64,000 nucleotides of DNA from an uncultured Clostridia bacterium (GTDB lineage Bacteria > Bacillota > Clostridia > UBA1381): the NCBI GenBank assembly GCA_947628515.1, contig CANRAG010000001.1, positions 27,190-91,189 of the forward strand. Reading direction: 5' to 3'. Below the pieces are notes generated by a model, which was not told the origin of the DNA, searched no databases, and saw nothing but the letters and a program-made list of their open reading frames with translations. The position numbers were made by a program, and so were the translations under genes. Position 1 is the stretch's first letter. Every line of letters starts with the position of its first letter. Below are positions 50,436 to 59,919 of the stretch, piece after piece.

Positions 50436-52793
50436 ATGCTTGATAATCATTTAAAAGCAATAACGCGTCCTAAGGCGCTTACGGAAAATACAGTTATTTA
50501 TGATGATATTCGGATTACTGTGCTTTCAAACAGACTGTTCAGAGTCGAAAAGGGAGAATTCTGTGATGAGGCAACACAGACGGTTTGGTTTCGTGATATG
50601 GATTCCCGAGAATTTTCGTCAGTGAAAGAAAAGGACGCTATAACCGTGAGGACTCCCGACTGTAAACTGTTGATTAAGCCCGACCTGTCGGGGTATGTTT
50701 GTTTTGGTCAAAAAAAAGTGCCGCTTGAAAATGACGGCAATCTTTTGGGTACATACCGTACACTGGACGGCTTCGACGGTCCCATGTATAGGGCGAATAA
50801 TAATGAACGTTCGCAAGTATTTGAAATTCAGCTTGAAAACGGCGTCTGCTCACGAAAAGGAGTGGCTGTGTACGACGATTCCGCAAGTCTTATTCTGCAC
50901 GTGGATGGGACTTTGTCGCCGCGTGCGGTAAAATCACGGGACATCTATATTTTTGCTTACGGTCATGACTATAGAAGCGCGATAAAAGCGCTCTATATGA
51001 TTACGGGTTCGCCGCCCATTATACCGCGGTATGCTCTCGGCAATTGGTGGAGCCGCTATCATGCATATACAGAAAAGCAGTATCTTGATTTGTTGGACCG
51101 ATTTATAGAGCGCGATATTCCGCTGACGGTTGCGACGGTTGATATGGATTGGCATTGGTCAACGACCCTTGACGCGAAAAAACATATCACAGAGTCCGGA
51201 AGAAACGACGAATGGCACGGCGGCGCGGATGGATGGACGGGGTATAGTTGGAACACAGACCTGTTTCCTGATTATAAATCATTTTTGAAAGCGGTCAAGA
51301 ACAGGAATATGAAAATCACGCTAAATCTTCATCCGGCTCTTGGTGTACGGTGGTTTGAGGATATGTATACCGAGATGTGTAGTGAGATGGGAGTTGATCC
51401 CGACTCGGAGGAACAGATTAAATTCAATATTTCCGAAGAAAGATTTATTAACGCATATTTTAAGGTGCTGCATAAGCCTTACGAGCGGGACGGCGTGGAT
51501 TTTTGGTGGATAGACTGGCAGCAGGGCACGGACAGCGGCCTTGACGGGCTTGATCCGCTCTGGGCGCTCAACCATTATCATACGCTTGATATTGCAAAGG
51601 AGAAGGAACCGTTGATTTTGTCGCGGTATTGCGGCATAGGTTCACACCGCTATCCGCTTGGCTTTTCGGGCGATACATATGTTACATGGGAAACGCTTAG
51701 ATACATGCCGTATTTCACATCGACTGCTTCAAACGCGGGTTATACATGGTGGAGTCACGACATAGGCGGGCATCAGAATGGCGCGAAGGATGATGAGCTT
51801 TACGTTCGTTTTTTGCAGTTCGGCGTCTTTAGCCCGATAAACAGGCTGCATTCCACCTGTTCTGACGTGTTCTCAAAAGAACCGATGTTTTATATGGGCG
51901 GTACGGGTAAAATAGCGGAGGAGTATTTGAGACTGAGACACCGTATGATACCGCTGCTCTATTCAGCTTCTGTTGAAACCTCAGAAAACGGCAGGGCAAT
52001 GATAGAACCGATGTATTATGAATACCCCGATAAATCCGAAGCCTATAGCTGTCCGAAGCAGTATATGTTTGCGGGGCATATGATTGTCGCGCCGATTGCC
52101 GAAAAAACAAACACATCGGGAATGGCGGGAGTTACGGTGTGGCTGCCAGGCGGGCGATGGACGGATATTTTTACCGGAGATGAATACAAGGGCGGACGCA
52201 GGATAAAGATGCTGCGCTGGCTTGATAGTATACCGGTTCTTGCAAGAGCCGGAGCGATTATTCCGCTTGATGGGGCAAAGACGGGTAACAGCATTGATCT
52301 TCCAAAGCGGCTTGATGTGCTGATATTTAACGGCAGCGGCGCGTATACTCTGCATGAGGATATTGAAAGAGCCCGTTTTGATACGAGGTTTATAAGCGAT
52401 TGCGGTGACGGAATACAGCGGATAACCGTAAATGCTGCCGTTTCAAGAACGGTGAGACTTGAATTCCGTAATATTCCAAGCGGCGAGGTCAGTGTAAGAC
52501 GCAATGGCCGAAAAACGGGGTTCAAGGTCGTGAACACGGATTTTCTCAAAGTGGAATTTGGCGTTAAAGCGGGCTTTGAATACACTGTTGAGGCGCGTTA
52601 TATTTCCGATTATCATCAGGAATTTATTGAACGTGTCAAATATAATCTTACAAGATTTGAAATTGAAAACGACATTAAAAACAGACTGTATGAATTACTG
52701 TGTGCCGCGCCGCCCGAAAAAGTAAGAGATATAATAGTGGCAGCGGATATTCCCAAAAGGTACAAAGAGAGACTTATGGAGAGTTTGACTTAA
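50436..52793 (+). CDS. GH31 family alpha-glycosidase
   Basis: About 785 residues. The catalytic nucleophile is Asp360 in FWWIDWQQG and the acid/base Asp413 in GFSGDTYVTWE; W-W-S-R-Y-H and DMDWH near the first strand are typical of GH31. It has N-terminal and C-terminal beta domains and a short helical tail after residue 715. GH31 includes alpha-glucosidases, alpha-xylosidases and related enzymes; the WIDWQQG form does not settle the substrate. No signal peptide is present, so the enzyme is cytoplasmic. The ATG at 50436 follows GGGAGG, and upstream in-frame codons overlap the MATE gene. Confidence 0.9.
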   Translation: MLDNHLKAITRPKALTENTVIYDDIRITVLSNRLFRVEKGEFCDEATQTVWFRDMDSREFSSVKEKDAITVRTPDCKLLIKPDLSGYVCFGQKKVPLENDGNLLGTYRTLDGFDGPMYRANNNERSQVFEIQLENGVCSRKGVAVYDDSASLILHVDGTLSPRAVKSRDIYIFAYGHDYRSAIKALYMITGSPPIIPRYALGNWWSRYHAYTEKQYLDLLDRFIERDIPLTVATVDMDWHWSTTLDAKKHITESGRNDEWHGGADGWTGYSWNTDLFPDYKSFLKAVKNRNMKITLNLHPALGVRWFEDMYTEMCSEMGVDPDSEEQIKFNISEERFINAYFKVLHKPYERDGVDFWWIDWQQGTDSGLDGLDPLWALNHYHTLDIAKEKEPLILSRYCGIGSHRYPLGFSGDTYVTWETLRYMPYFTSTASNAGYTWWSHDIGGHQNGAKDDELYVRFLQFGVFSPINRLHSTCSDVFSKEPMFYMGGTGKIAEEYLRLRHRMIPLLYSASVETSENGRAMIEPMYYEYPDKSEAYSCPKQYMFAGHMIVAPIAEKTNTSGMAGVTVWLPGGRWTDIFTGDEYKGGRRIKMLRWLDSIPVLARAGAIIPLDGAKTGNSIDLPKRLDVLIFNGSGAYTLHEDIERARFDTRFISDCGDGIQRITVNAAVSRTVRLEFRNIPSGEVSVRRNGRKTGFKVVNTDFLKVEFGVKAGFEYTVEARYISDYHQEFIERVKYNLTRFEIENDIKNRLYELLCAAPPEKVRDIIVAADIPKRYKERLMESLT

Positions 52794-52802
52794 AAATAAT
52801 CA

Positions 52803-52831
52803 TTTACAAAACGAATTTAATGTTATATAAT
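52803..52831 (+). promoter_or_regulatory. Promoter for the GH3 gene
   Basis: TTTACA at 52803-52808, a 17-base spacer and TATAAT at 52826-52831. A GC-rich hairpin (GCGGC...GCCGC) lies in the leader near 52857-52880. Confidence 0.55.
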
Positions 52832-52907
52832 CATTCATATATTTCTAATTTGCATAGCGGCGGCGTTAAAGCTGCTGCCGCGGACTTATGATACAAGGAG
52901 TAAGAAT

Positions 52908-55025
52908 ATGGAAAAATATCAAAATGAAACGCTTCCTATGGAGGAAAGAATTGAGGATTTAATATCGCGTTTGAGTGTAAAGGAGAAAGCGGCACAGCTT
53001 TTGCATAGGGCGGAGGGGATAGAACGCCTCGGCATACATCCGTATAACTGGTGGAACGAAACCCTGCATGGCGTGGCAAGAGCGGGCACCGCTACAGTGT
53101 TTCCGCAGTGCATAGGCCTCGGCGCGACATTTAACACCGAGCTGGTTCGCAGGGTGGCGGACATATGCTCTACGGAGGGCAGAAGCAAGTATAATCAGAG
53201 CCGTAAATACGGAGATTATGACATATACAAGGGGCTTACATACTGGACGCCGAACGTTAATATTTTCCGCGATCCGCGTTGGGGCAGAGGTCACGAAACC
53301 TACGGCGAGGACCCGTATCTGACCTCGCGCATGGGGTTGGCGTTTGTGGACGGGCTTCAAGGGCACGGCAGGCATTTAAAGAGCGCGGCGTGCGCGAAGC
53401 ATTTTGCCGTCCATTCCGGACCGGAGGCGCTGCGGCATGAATTTAACGCGGATGTGAGCGAGAAGGATTTGCGGGAGACATATCTTCCGGCGTTTCGGGC
53501 GCTCGTGAAGGAGGGGAACGTCGAAGCCGTTATGGGCGCGTACAATCGCACAAACGGCGAGCCGTGCTGCGGTTCAAAGACGCTTTTAAAGGATATATTA
53601 AGGGACGAATGGGGCTTTGGCGGCCATGTCGTTTCGGACTGCTGGGCAATTCGCGACATACACGAGTCGCACCGCGTCACAAAAACACCGGAGGAGTCGG
53701 CGGCGCTGGCGCTTAAGAACGGCTGTGACCTGAACTGCGGCTGCACATACGAGCATCTTATGAAAGCGTACCAAAAGGGCATGATAACGGAGGCTGATAT
53801 AGACGCGGCTCTGCGTCGGCTGCTCCGTACCCGGTTTAAGCTCGGTATGTTCGACAAGAGCACGGAATACGACGATATACCGTACAGCGTTACGGCGTGC
53901 GGCGAGCACAGAAAAGTCGCAGTCGAGGCAGCGCGGCAGAGTATGGTTTTGCTCAAAAACAACGGTATACTTCCGCTTAAGAACCCAACGGGAACAATCG
54001 GCGTAATCGGGCCTAACGCCGCGAGCCGCGAAGCGCTCTTAGGCAATTATAACGGCACGCCGAAAAAGTTTGTAACCGTGCTTGACGGCATAGAGGCGGA
54101 AGCGGAAAAACACGGCATGAATGTGCTATACAGTGTGGGATGTCATTTGTGGCGAAATAAAATGAGCTCGCTCGCGGAGAACTTTGACTTTGACAGCGAG
54201 GCTATGGCTGTGGCGGATAATTCGGATATAATCGTGCTGTGCATGGGACTTGACGCCACGATAGAGGGCGAGCAGGGCGACGCGGGAAACGAGTTCGGCT
54301 CCGGCGACAAACACGATTTGCAATATCCGAAAATCCAGCGCAGGATTATAGAAAAGGTCACCGCTGCGGGCAAGCCCGTAATATTTGTTTCGATGACCGG
54401 AAGCGCCATGGATATGCGGTTTGCGGACGAGCATTGCGACGCGGTTATACAGGCGTGGTATCCGGGCGGCGAGGGCGGCACGGCTGTTGCCGAGCTTATA
54501 TTTGGTGAATTTTCCCCGTCTGGAAAGCTGCCGGTGACATTCTACCGCAAAAGCGAGGATTTACCTGATTTTGAAGATTATTCTATGAAGAACAGAACAT
54601 ACAGATATATCGAGAGCGAGCCTATGTATCCGTTCGGCTACGGTCTGTCATATACTCATTTTGAATATGAGGGCGGCGGCGATGTGGAGTACGGCGAAAT
54701 CATGGAAATTCCCGTAACGATAAGAAACACGGGCGACTATGACGGCTATGAAAAGGCGCAGCTCTACGCGGAGCCTATAAACTGCCGCTTTACACATCCG
54801 AAATGGGAGCTTAAATCATATGAGGCTGTATATCTTAAAAGCGGAGAGGAAAAGACTGTAAGGCTAAAACTCAGAAAGCAGGATTTGATGCTTATTGACG
54901 ACGACGGCAAAGAATACGAGCACAAGGGCGGATTTAGGCTGCATGTAAGCGGCGGTCAGCCCGACGGCAGAACCGTCAGGCTCACGGGCGCGAAACCGGT
55001 GGTATATAATCTTAAAACGGATTAA
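52908..55025 (+). CDS. GH3 family beta-glycosidase (beta-xylosidase/beta-glucosidase type)
   Basis: A 705-residue enzyme with the GH3 barrel, the alpha/beta sandwich and a C-terminal fibronectin-III-like domain. The nucleophile is Asp244 in VVSDCWAI. NWWNETLHGVAR and PNVNIFRDPRWGRGHETYGEDPYL resemble the bacterial beta-xylosidase branch. It lacks a signal peptide, so it acts on imported oligosaccharides. AAGGAG precedes the ATG. It follows the GH31 gene but has its own promoter and ends at a strong terminator. Confidence 0.92.
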   Translation: MEKYQNETLPMEERIEDLISRLSVKEKAAQLLHRAEGIERLGIHPYNWWNETLHGVARAGTATVFPQCIGLGATFNTELVRRVADICSTEGRSKYNQSRKYGDYDIYKGLTYWTPNVNIFRDPRWGRGHETYGEDPYLTSRMGLAFVDGLQGHGRHLKSAACAKHFAVHSGPEALRHEFNADVSEKDLRETYLPAFRALVKEGNVEAVMGAYNRTNGEPCCGSKTLLKDILRDEWGFGGHVVSDCWAIRDIHESHRVTKTPEESAALALKNGCDLNCGCTYEHLMKAYQKGMITEADIDAALRRLLRTRFKLGMFDKSTEYDDIPYSVTACGEHRKVAVEAARQSMVLLKNNGILPLKNPTGTIGVIGPNAASREALLGNYNGTPKKFVTVLDGIEAEAEKHGMNVLYSVGCHLWRNKMSSLAENFDFDSEAMAVADNSDIIVLCMGLDATIEGEQGDAGNEFGSGDKHDLQYPKIQRRIIEKVTAAGKPVIFVSMTGSAMDMRFADEHCDAVIQAWYPGGEGGTAVAELIFGEFSPSGKLPVTFYRKSEDLPDFEDYSMKNRTYRYIESEPMYPFGYGLSYTHFEYEGGGDVEYGEIMEIPVTIRNTGDYDGYEKAQLYAEPINCRFTHPKWELKSYEAVYLKSGEEKTVRLKLRKQDLMLIDDDGKEYEHKGGFRLHVSGGQPDGRTVRLTGAKPVVYNLKTD

Positions 55026-55046
55026 GCCCGACAAAGCAACCGACAC

Positions 55047-55081
55047 AAAAACCCCGAAAGCCGCAAGGCTACGGGGTTTTT
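55047..55081. terminator. Bidirectional terminator between GH3 and rpsI
   Basis: AAAAACCCCG and CGGGGTTTTT arms enclose an inner AGCC-GCAA-GGCT hairpin. It serves both the GH3 gene and the convergent ribosomal protein operon. Confidence 0.9.
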
Positions 55082-55100
55082 CGTAATTCTGTATAAAAAT

Positions 55101-55496
55101 TTATCTCTTACTGAACTGCGGTGCGCGACGTGCGGCTTTAAGACCGTACTTCTTTCTTTCCTTCATACGTGAGTCACGCGTTAGGAAGCCCGCAGCCTTA
55201 AGATCCGCGCGGTACGCTTCCGAGTCAACCTCAAGAAGCGCTCTCGATATACCGTGGCGGATAGCGCCGGCCTGACCTGTGAAGCCGCCGCCCTCTACCT
55301 TTACGAGAACATCGAACTTATCGATTGTCTTTGTGAGATTTAACGGCTGACGAACAATGAGCTTGAGAGTTTCAAGACCGAAATAATCGTCAATTGTTCT
55401 GCCGTTTATTGTAATCTTACCGTTGCCCGGAATCAAGCGAACTCTTGCAACGGATGACTTTCTTCTACCTGTACCATAATACTGTACGTTTGCCAT
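55101..55496 (-). CDS. rpsI: 30S ribosomal protein S9
   Basis: A 131-residue uS9 protein, with [15 protein letters not shown] at the start, [15 protein letters not shown] in the middle and the conserved C-terminal tail [17 protein letters not shown] that reaches the ribosomal P site. The ATG at 55496 follows AAGGAGG. It is co-transcribed with rplM, 23 bases upstream. Confidence 0.98.
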   Translation of the reverse strand: MANVQYYGTGRRKSSVARVRLIPGNGKITINGRTIDDYFGLETLKLIVRQPLNLTKTIDKFDVLVKVEGGGFTGQAGAIRHGISRALLEVDSEAYRADLKAAGFLTRDSRMKERKKYGLKAARRAPQFSKR

Positions 55497-55519
55497 TATT
55501 AAAATCCTCCTTATGTTGC

Positions 55520-55966
55520 TTATTTGATTTCCTGAGTCCACGCAACCGGCTTCTGCGCCTCGTTGTTGTGCTCTGCGCCCGCGTATACCTTTAATCTTGT
55601 TGCTGCCTTTCTTCCGATCGTGGTGTTCGGAAGCATACCGTTTACGGCGTAAATCATAGCCTGTTCCGGCTTTTCCGCCATAAGCTTGTCGTAGTGTATC
55701 TCCTTGATACCGCCTACCCAGCCTGTGTGGTAGTAGCGGATTTTCTTCGCAAGCTTATTGCCCGTAAGAACCGCCTTTGCGGCATTGATAACGATTACGT
55801 AGTCGCCGCAGTCAACATTCGGCGTGTATGTCGGCAGGTGCTTGCCTCTTAAAATGCTTGCGCATGTTGCGGCAACTCTGCCAAGCGGCTTGCCCGCAGC
55901 GTCGATGATATACCATTTTCTGTCAACTTCCGCCGGCTTCTGCAAATAACTTGAATTTGGCTTCAT
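55520..55966 (-). CDS. rplM: 50S ribosomal protein L13
   Basis: A 148-residue uL13 protein with [26 protein letters not shown] and [10 protein letters not shown], all family hallmarks. The ATG at 55966 follows GGAGG; earlier in-frame codons lack a site. It heads the rplM-rpsI operon. Confidence 0.98.
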   Translation of the reverse strand: MKPNSSYLQKPAEVDRKWYIIDAAGKPLGRVAATCASILRGKHLPTYTPNVDCGDYVIVINAAKAVLTGNKLAKKIRYYHTGWVGGIKEIHYDKLMAEKPEQAMIYAVNGMLPNTTIGRKAATRLKVYAGAEHNNEAQKPVAWTQEIK

Positions 55967-56083
55967 GTTTGTGTTTCCTCCATTTGAATTTAATTGGTTG
56001 TCACTGTTCATCTGTTTCGCCGGGTTAAAGCATACCGCACGGTAATCGCTGCGAAGCTGAACAGTTATTTATCTAATCAACGC
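55967..56083 (-). promoter_or_regulatory. Putative L13-type autoregulatory leader
   Basis: The rplM leader contains the pair ACTGTTCA / TGAACAGT (56065-56058 with 56010-56003), enclosing a TACCG-TG-CGGTA hairpin. Firmicutes often have a structured rplM leader bound by L13, but I cannot confirm that this matches the known motif. Confidence 0.5.
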
Positions 56084-56088
56084 TGACT

Positions 56089-56117
56089 ATTTTACTATGT
56101 TTTAACGGGTTTGTCAA
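56089..56117 (-). promoter_or_regulatory. Promoter of the rplM-rpsI operon
   Basis: Minus-strand TTGACA (56117-56112), a 17-base spacer and TAAAAT (56094-56089). Confidence 0.7.
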
Positions 56118-56210
56118 TACTTTTTCTGAAAAAAATTAAAAAGCGGCAAGGTTTCTCCCATATTCTTTAATTTTCTTTAATTTTCTTAATTTTACTCATT
56201 CGCTATTTTA

Positions 56211-56244
56211 AAATAAAAGCGGGAAAATCCTTTGATTTTCCCGC
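56211..56244 (-). terminator. Terminator after the cysteine synthase family gene
   Basis: GCGGGAAAATC pairs perfectly with GATTTTCCCGC across four bases; on the minus strand it is followed by TTTTATTTT. Confidence 0.85.
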
Positions 56245-56253
56245 CCAAACCGC

Positions 56254-57252
56254 TTATCGCACCGTCCGTATTCCGGTAAGCTCAATATGGGTTGAGATAT
56301 ATTCTTCCTTTGCGTCAAAGGTATTGGCATAGTCGGTAGAGAGATATTTCTTGTTGTCGTCCGCGAATACGGTTACGCAGTTTGCCGCCTCTCCGTATTT
56401 TAAAAGCGACATAACCGAACCGATAAAGTTCGCGCCCGAAGAAATACCGACGCCCACACCAAGCTCACGGGCGAGCTTCTGAGCCATGATGATTGAGTCA
56501 ATATCGTCAACCGATACAACATCGTCAAGCTCGTCGAGCTTGCATATTGACGGAATGAATTCATCCGAAATTCCGGCGATTTTGTGATTGCCCGTCTTAT
56601 AGCCGGTAGAGAGGGTGGGGGAGTTAACCGGTTCAAGCGGACGCGCTATACATTTCGGATTTACAGTCTTAAACGCCTTTGAAAGTCCCATTATAGTGCC
56701 GCCTGTTCCCACACCCGCGACAACTATGTCAGGAGTCGCGTTAAACTCATCAAGCTGTCTCAGCGTTTCGACGCCCGTATCCTCGATGTGCGCGAGCACG
56801 TTGTCATAATTGGAAAACTGACCGGGGAGGAACACGCCGTCACGGTTAGAGAGCTCCTCCGATTTTGCAATCGAGCCGAGAAAGCCGCCTTCCTCGCGCG
56901 ATACGAGCCGTACCTCCGCGCCGAAGCTGTTCATTATCTTTATCCTCTCCCGGCTCATCCAGTCCGGCATATATACCACCATGGGATGGCGGAGATATGC
57001 CGCCATTGCCGAGAATGCAATTCCGGTATTGCCCGACGTTGCTTCTACAATAGTATCGCCCGGTTTTATGGCTCCGGTTTTATATGCTTTCTTTAATATG
57101 TAGAAAGCCACCCGATCCTTTATTGAGCCGCTAAGATTAAAATATTCCGCCTTTGCGTATATTTTCATATCCCTGCCCTTGTATCTGAAGTTAATTTCCA
57201 TAAGCGGAGTGTTGGAAATCATCTGTTTTATTCCGTTAAAAATATTTTCCAT
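56254..57252 (-). CDS. Cysteine synthase family PLP-dependent enzyme
   Basis: About 332 residues of the fold type II beta family. The pyridoxal-binding lysine is in LSGSIKDRVA, the substrate loop is TSGNTGIA, the phosphate-binding loop is GVGTGGTIMG, and ISSGANFIGS supplies the serine contacting the ring nitrogen. The nearest relatives are O-acetylserine sulfhydrylase (CysK) and cystathionine beta-synthase; I cannot separate them. The ATG at 57252 follows AGGAGG by 12 bases. It is followed by its own terminator. Confidence 0.88.
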   Translation of the reverse strand: MENIFNGIKQMISNTPLMEINFRYKGRDMKIYAKAEYFNLSGSIKDRVAFYILKKAYKTGAIKPGDTIVEATSGNTGIAFSAMAAYLRHPMVVYMPDWMSRERIKIMNSFGAEVRLVSREEGGFLGSIAKSEELSNRDGVFLPGQFSNYDNVLAHIEDTGVETLRQLDEFNATPDIVVAGVGTGGTIMGLSKAFKTVNPKCIARPLEPVNSPTLSTGYKTGNHKIAGISDEFIPSICKLDELDDVVSVDDIDSIIMAQKLARELGVGVGISSGANFIGSVMSLLKYGEAANCVTVFADDNKKYLSTDYANTFDAKEEYISTHIELTGIRTVR

Positions 57253-57417
57253 AGCCGCATACAGCCTCCTGTTTTCGTGTTTGCCCATCCCGCCAAAGAA
57301 CCGCGCGCAAGATTTCGGTAATCAAATTAAAAACGCATTATAACGCGCGATGATAAATCATATAGCCGGACAGCGACGTTTTTATACATCTAATCTATTG
57401 TACTCCAAATCCACGGA

Positions 57418-58713
57418 TTAGTCAACTATTTTTCCAAACATTATTCCGTTTTCCGCGTTTTTAAGACAAACCTTATGAAACTCGCCGCTTATATCCCGCT
57501 CAGACAGAGCGTGCACGGTGATATAGTTCGCTGTTTTGCCCTCGTACGTTCCGTCCGCCGCCGCTGTCTCAAACAGAACATCCATAGTCCTGCCTACGTG
57601 CCGGTTCATAAAAGCCGCCTTTGATTTGCCGGTAAGCTCGATAACAGTCTTTGAGCGCGCCTCCTTTACCTCGGGCGGGCACTGGCCGGGGCGTTTTGCC
57701 GCGGGTGTACCTCGCCTTTGCGAATACTGGAACACATGCGCGTCAGCAAACTGTATTTCCTCTATAAATTCAACAGTACGGTTAAATTCCTCGTCAGTTT
57801 CCCCCGCAAAGCCCGTCATAATATCGGTGGTTACGGCGCAGTCGGGGAAATGTCGGCGAAGCCCATCGACAACGGCCTTAAACTGCGCTGTGGTGTAATG
57901 GCGGTTCATGCGGCGAAGAGTTTCGTCACAGCCGGATTGAAGTGAAATATGGAAATGCGGGCAGAGCTTTTTGCAGTCCTTTATGTTATAGACGAATTCG
58001 GCATTGAGAGTCATCGGCTCAATGGAGGAAAGACGCACGCGGACGATACCATCCACCTTGTCGATGCTTTTAAGAAGCGCGGCAAGCGATGTAGAGCCGA
58101 GATCCGTTCCGTACGCGGCCGCGTGTATGCCTGTTAGTATTACTTCCTTATAGCCCGCTTCGGCCAGCGCTTTCACTTCTTTAATAATATCCTCCTCGCG
58201 GCGGCTGCGCACCGGCCCGCGCGCGTAGGGAATGATGCAGTATGAGCAGAACTGGGAGCAGCCGTCCTGTATTTTTATGTACGCGCGAGTATGGTCCATA
58301 CAGCGGCGCACGGTCAAATCTTCAAACTCATGGTTGTCCATAACGTCCGTGACGGCATTGAGCTTATCGCCCTTATGAAGCGTCGGCAAAATACGCGCGA
58401 CGGATTTTTTATCCTTTGTGCCCAGCACCAAATTTACTCCGTCAATATTGAGCACCTCGTCCGGCGCGGTCTGCGAATAACATCCCATAACCGCGATGAG
58501 CGCATCGGGATTGGTCTTTTTCGCGCGGCGTATCATCTGCCGTGATTTGCGGTCGCTCATAGATGTTACGGAGCATGTATTAATAATGTAGTAATCCGCC
58601 TTGTCCGAAAAAGGCACAACCCTATAGCCGTTATCGGCGAATAACTCCGACACAGCCTCAGTTTCGTATTGGTTTACTTTGCAGCCGAGAGTGCAAAAAG
58701 CTACAGTATTCAT
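57418..58713 (-). CDS. mtaB: tRNA t6A37 methylthiotransferase MtaB
   Basis: A 431-residue radical SAM methylthiotransferase. The N-terminal domain FCTLGCKVNQYETEAV carries the first cluster cysteines, and GCSQFCSYCIIPYARG supplies the radical SAM C-x3-C-x2-C. A TRAM-like domain closes the protein. The wording VNQYETE near the start favours MtaB (YqeV) over MiaB or RimO. It adds a methylthio group to t6A37 of ANN-decoding tRNAs. The ATG at 58713 follows TTGGAGG. Confidence 0.93.
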   Translation of the reverse strand: MNTVAFCTLGCKVNQYETEAVSELFADNGYRVVPFSDKADYYIINTCSVTSMSDRKSRQMIRRAKKTNPDALIAVMGCYSQTAPDEVLNIDGVNLVLGTKDKKSVARILPTLHKGDKLNAVTDVMDNHEFEDLTVRRCMDHTRAYIKIQDGCSQFCSYCIIPYARGPVRSRREEDIIKEVKALAEAGYKEVILTGIHAAAYGTDLGSTSLAALLKSIDKVDGIVRVRLSSIEPMTLNAEFVYNIKDCKKLCPHFHISLQSGCDETLRRMNRHYTTAQFKAVVDGLRRHFPDCAVTTDIMTGFAGETDEEFNRTVEFIEEIQFADAHVFQYSQRRGTPAAKRPGQCPPEVKEARSKTVIELTGKSKAAFMNRHVGRTMDVLFETAAADGTYEGKTANYITVHALSERDISGEFHKVCLKNAENGIMFGKIVD

Positions 58714-58749
58714 AATTTCCTCCAAAAAACATATCCTTTTGTTAGTATT

Positions 58750-58778
58750 ATTATATAAAAATAAAAATAAAAATGCAA
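58750..58778 (-). promoter_or_regulatory. Promoter for mtaB
   Basis: Minus-strand TTGCAT (58778-58773), a 17-base T-rich spacer and TATAAT (58755-58750). Confidence 0.6.
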
Positions 58779-58784
58779 TAGGTC

Positions 58785-58813
58785 TTGACAAATAAAAAAA
58801 AAGATTGTATTAT
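58785..58813 (+). promoter_or_regulatory. Promoter for the HPr-like gene
   Basis: TTGACA at 58785-58790, a 17-base spacer and TATTAT at 58808-58813. The leader can pair TATGGGC with GCCCATA before the ribosome binding site. Confidence 0.65.
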
Positions 58814-58899
58814 ATGGGCATAGTCGGCAAACGGCTTATAGCAAATTGGGTCAAATCTAACAAGGCCCATAGTAAAAGTTAAGAGGAGGAAATTTTATT

Positions 58900-59130
58900 A
58901 TGACAACATTTAACATGCTCTTAGGTTCAATCAATGATGTTAAGGATTTTGTTAACACGGTTAGCAAGTATGACTTCGACGTGGATCTTACATCAGGCAG
59001 ATACGTAGTAGATGCAAAGTCAATCATGGGTATATTCAGCCTCGATTTATCAAAGCCGATTAAGGTTGAGGTACATACTGATGACGCTTCGGCATTCATG
59101 GCAGAGATTAAGTCATTCATCGTTGACTAA
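58900..59130 (+). CDS. HPr-like protein lacking the phosphorylatable histidine
   Basis: A 76-residue protein of the HPr fold. SKYDFDVDL and KSIMGIFSLDL align with B. subtilis HPr, placing Ser41 on the regulatory Ser46. The position of His15 is Ser10, so it cannot accept phosphate from enzyme I. This matches the logic of Crh, which has no His15 but keeps Ser46 for HPrK and CcpA. GAGGAGG precedes the ATG and a perfect terminator follows. It may work in catabolite control or be a structural relic of HPr; expression from a strong promoter favours a function. Confidence 0.85.
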   Translation: MTTFNMLLGSINDVKDFVNTVSKYDFDVDLTSGRYVVDAKSIMGIFSLDLSKPIKVEVHTDDASAFMAEIKSFIVD

Positions 59131-59161
59131 TTTGATGAATTCTATATAAGTTAAGTAACTG

Positions 59162-59191
59162 AAAAATCCGTTCGGTCGAACGGATTTTTTT
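59162..59191. terminator. Terminator shared by the HPr-like gene and the phosphoribosyltransferase gene
   Basis: AAAAATCCGTTC and GAACGGATTTTT form a perfect 12-base stem with a GGTC loop and a T run, usable in both directions. Confidence 0.9.
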
Positions 59192-59196
59192 GTTTT

Positions 59197-59739
59197 TCAG
59201 TTGTTCATTATGAGCGGGAGAGGCTCAAGGAAGATAATATCGTCTCTTTCGGCGGCGTCGCCTTCGGCGAGAACGGCTTCCTTTGCCGCTATTATGCCGC
59301 CCGCCGCCTCGCAGAGCTTTTCGAGCGCTATTAGCGACTCGCCCGTGCTTATTACGTCGTCAACAAGCAGTATGCGCTTACCCTTGATCATTTCCGCCTT
59401 CTCCGATGAAATATGAAGCTTCTGTTCGCCCTTTGTGGTTATCGATTGGACAGTTACAGAAATCGGTTCGGACATGTACAGTTTAATCTTCTTTCTCGCA
59501 ACCACATACGGCTTGCCGCTCTGACGGGACATCTCGTACGCGAGCGGGATTCCTTTTGCCTCGGCGGTGAGGATTATATCGAAGTCCGGACTTTTTTTAA
59601 GCAGCTCGCCGGCCGCAGCGACGGTAAGCTCCGTATCGCCGAACATTACAAATCCGGCAATGCTAACATTGTCGTTTAGCGGGCAAACGGGCAGGCTGCG
59701 CGTAAGTCCGGCAATCTGCATTGTATATACATTGTTCAT
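59197..59739 (-). CDS. Purine phosphoribosyltransferase-like protein (Apt/Xpt group)
   Basis: A 180-residue phosphoribosyltransferase with the PRPP-binding loop RILLVDDVISTGESL near residue 125, an ILTAEAKGIPLAYEM substrate strand and a YVVARKKIKLYM segment. It would salvage a purine base or act as a regulator of the PurR kind; the substrate cannot be fixed by eye. AAGGAG precedes the ATG. Confidence 0.82.
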   Translation of the reverse strand: MNNVYTMQIAGLTRSLPVCPLNDNVSIAGFVMFGDTELTVAAAGELLKKSPDFDIILTAEAKGIPLAYEMSRQSGKPYVVARKKIKLYMSEPISVTVQSITTKGEQKLHISSEKAEMIKGKRILLVDDVISTGESLIALEKLCEAAGGIIAAKEAVLAEGDAAERDDIIFLEPLPLIMNN

Positions 59740-59854
59740 CTTTGGACACTCCTTATGTAAATATTTCAGTATTAATATTATATAATTTCAGGTTAAAAAA
59801 GTCAATAGATATATGAAAAGATTTGTTTAGTCCGCAAACGTTACCGTTTACCGC

Positions 59855-59883
59855 TTGACAAGTAATCGGATTTTTAATATAAT
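59855..59883 (+). promoter_or_regulatory. Promoter of the ABC-F/dtd operon
   Basis: TTGACA at 59855-59860, a 17-base spacer and TATAAT at 59878-59883. Confidence 0.7.
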
Positions 59884-59919
59884 GTATAAGTAGAAATTTT
59901 GTGTTTTTGGAGTATGGCA

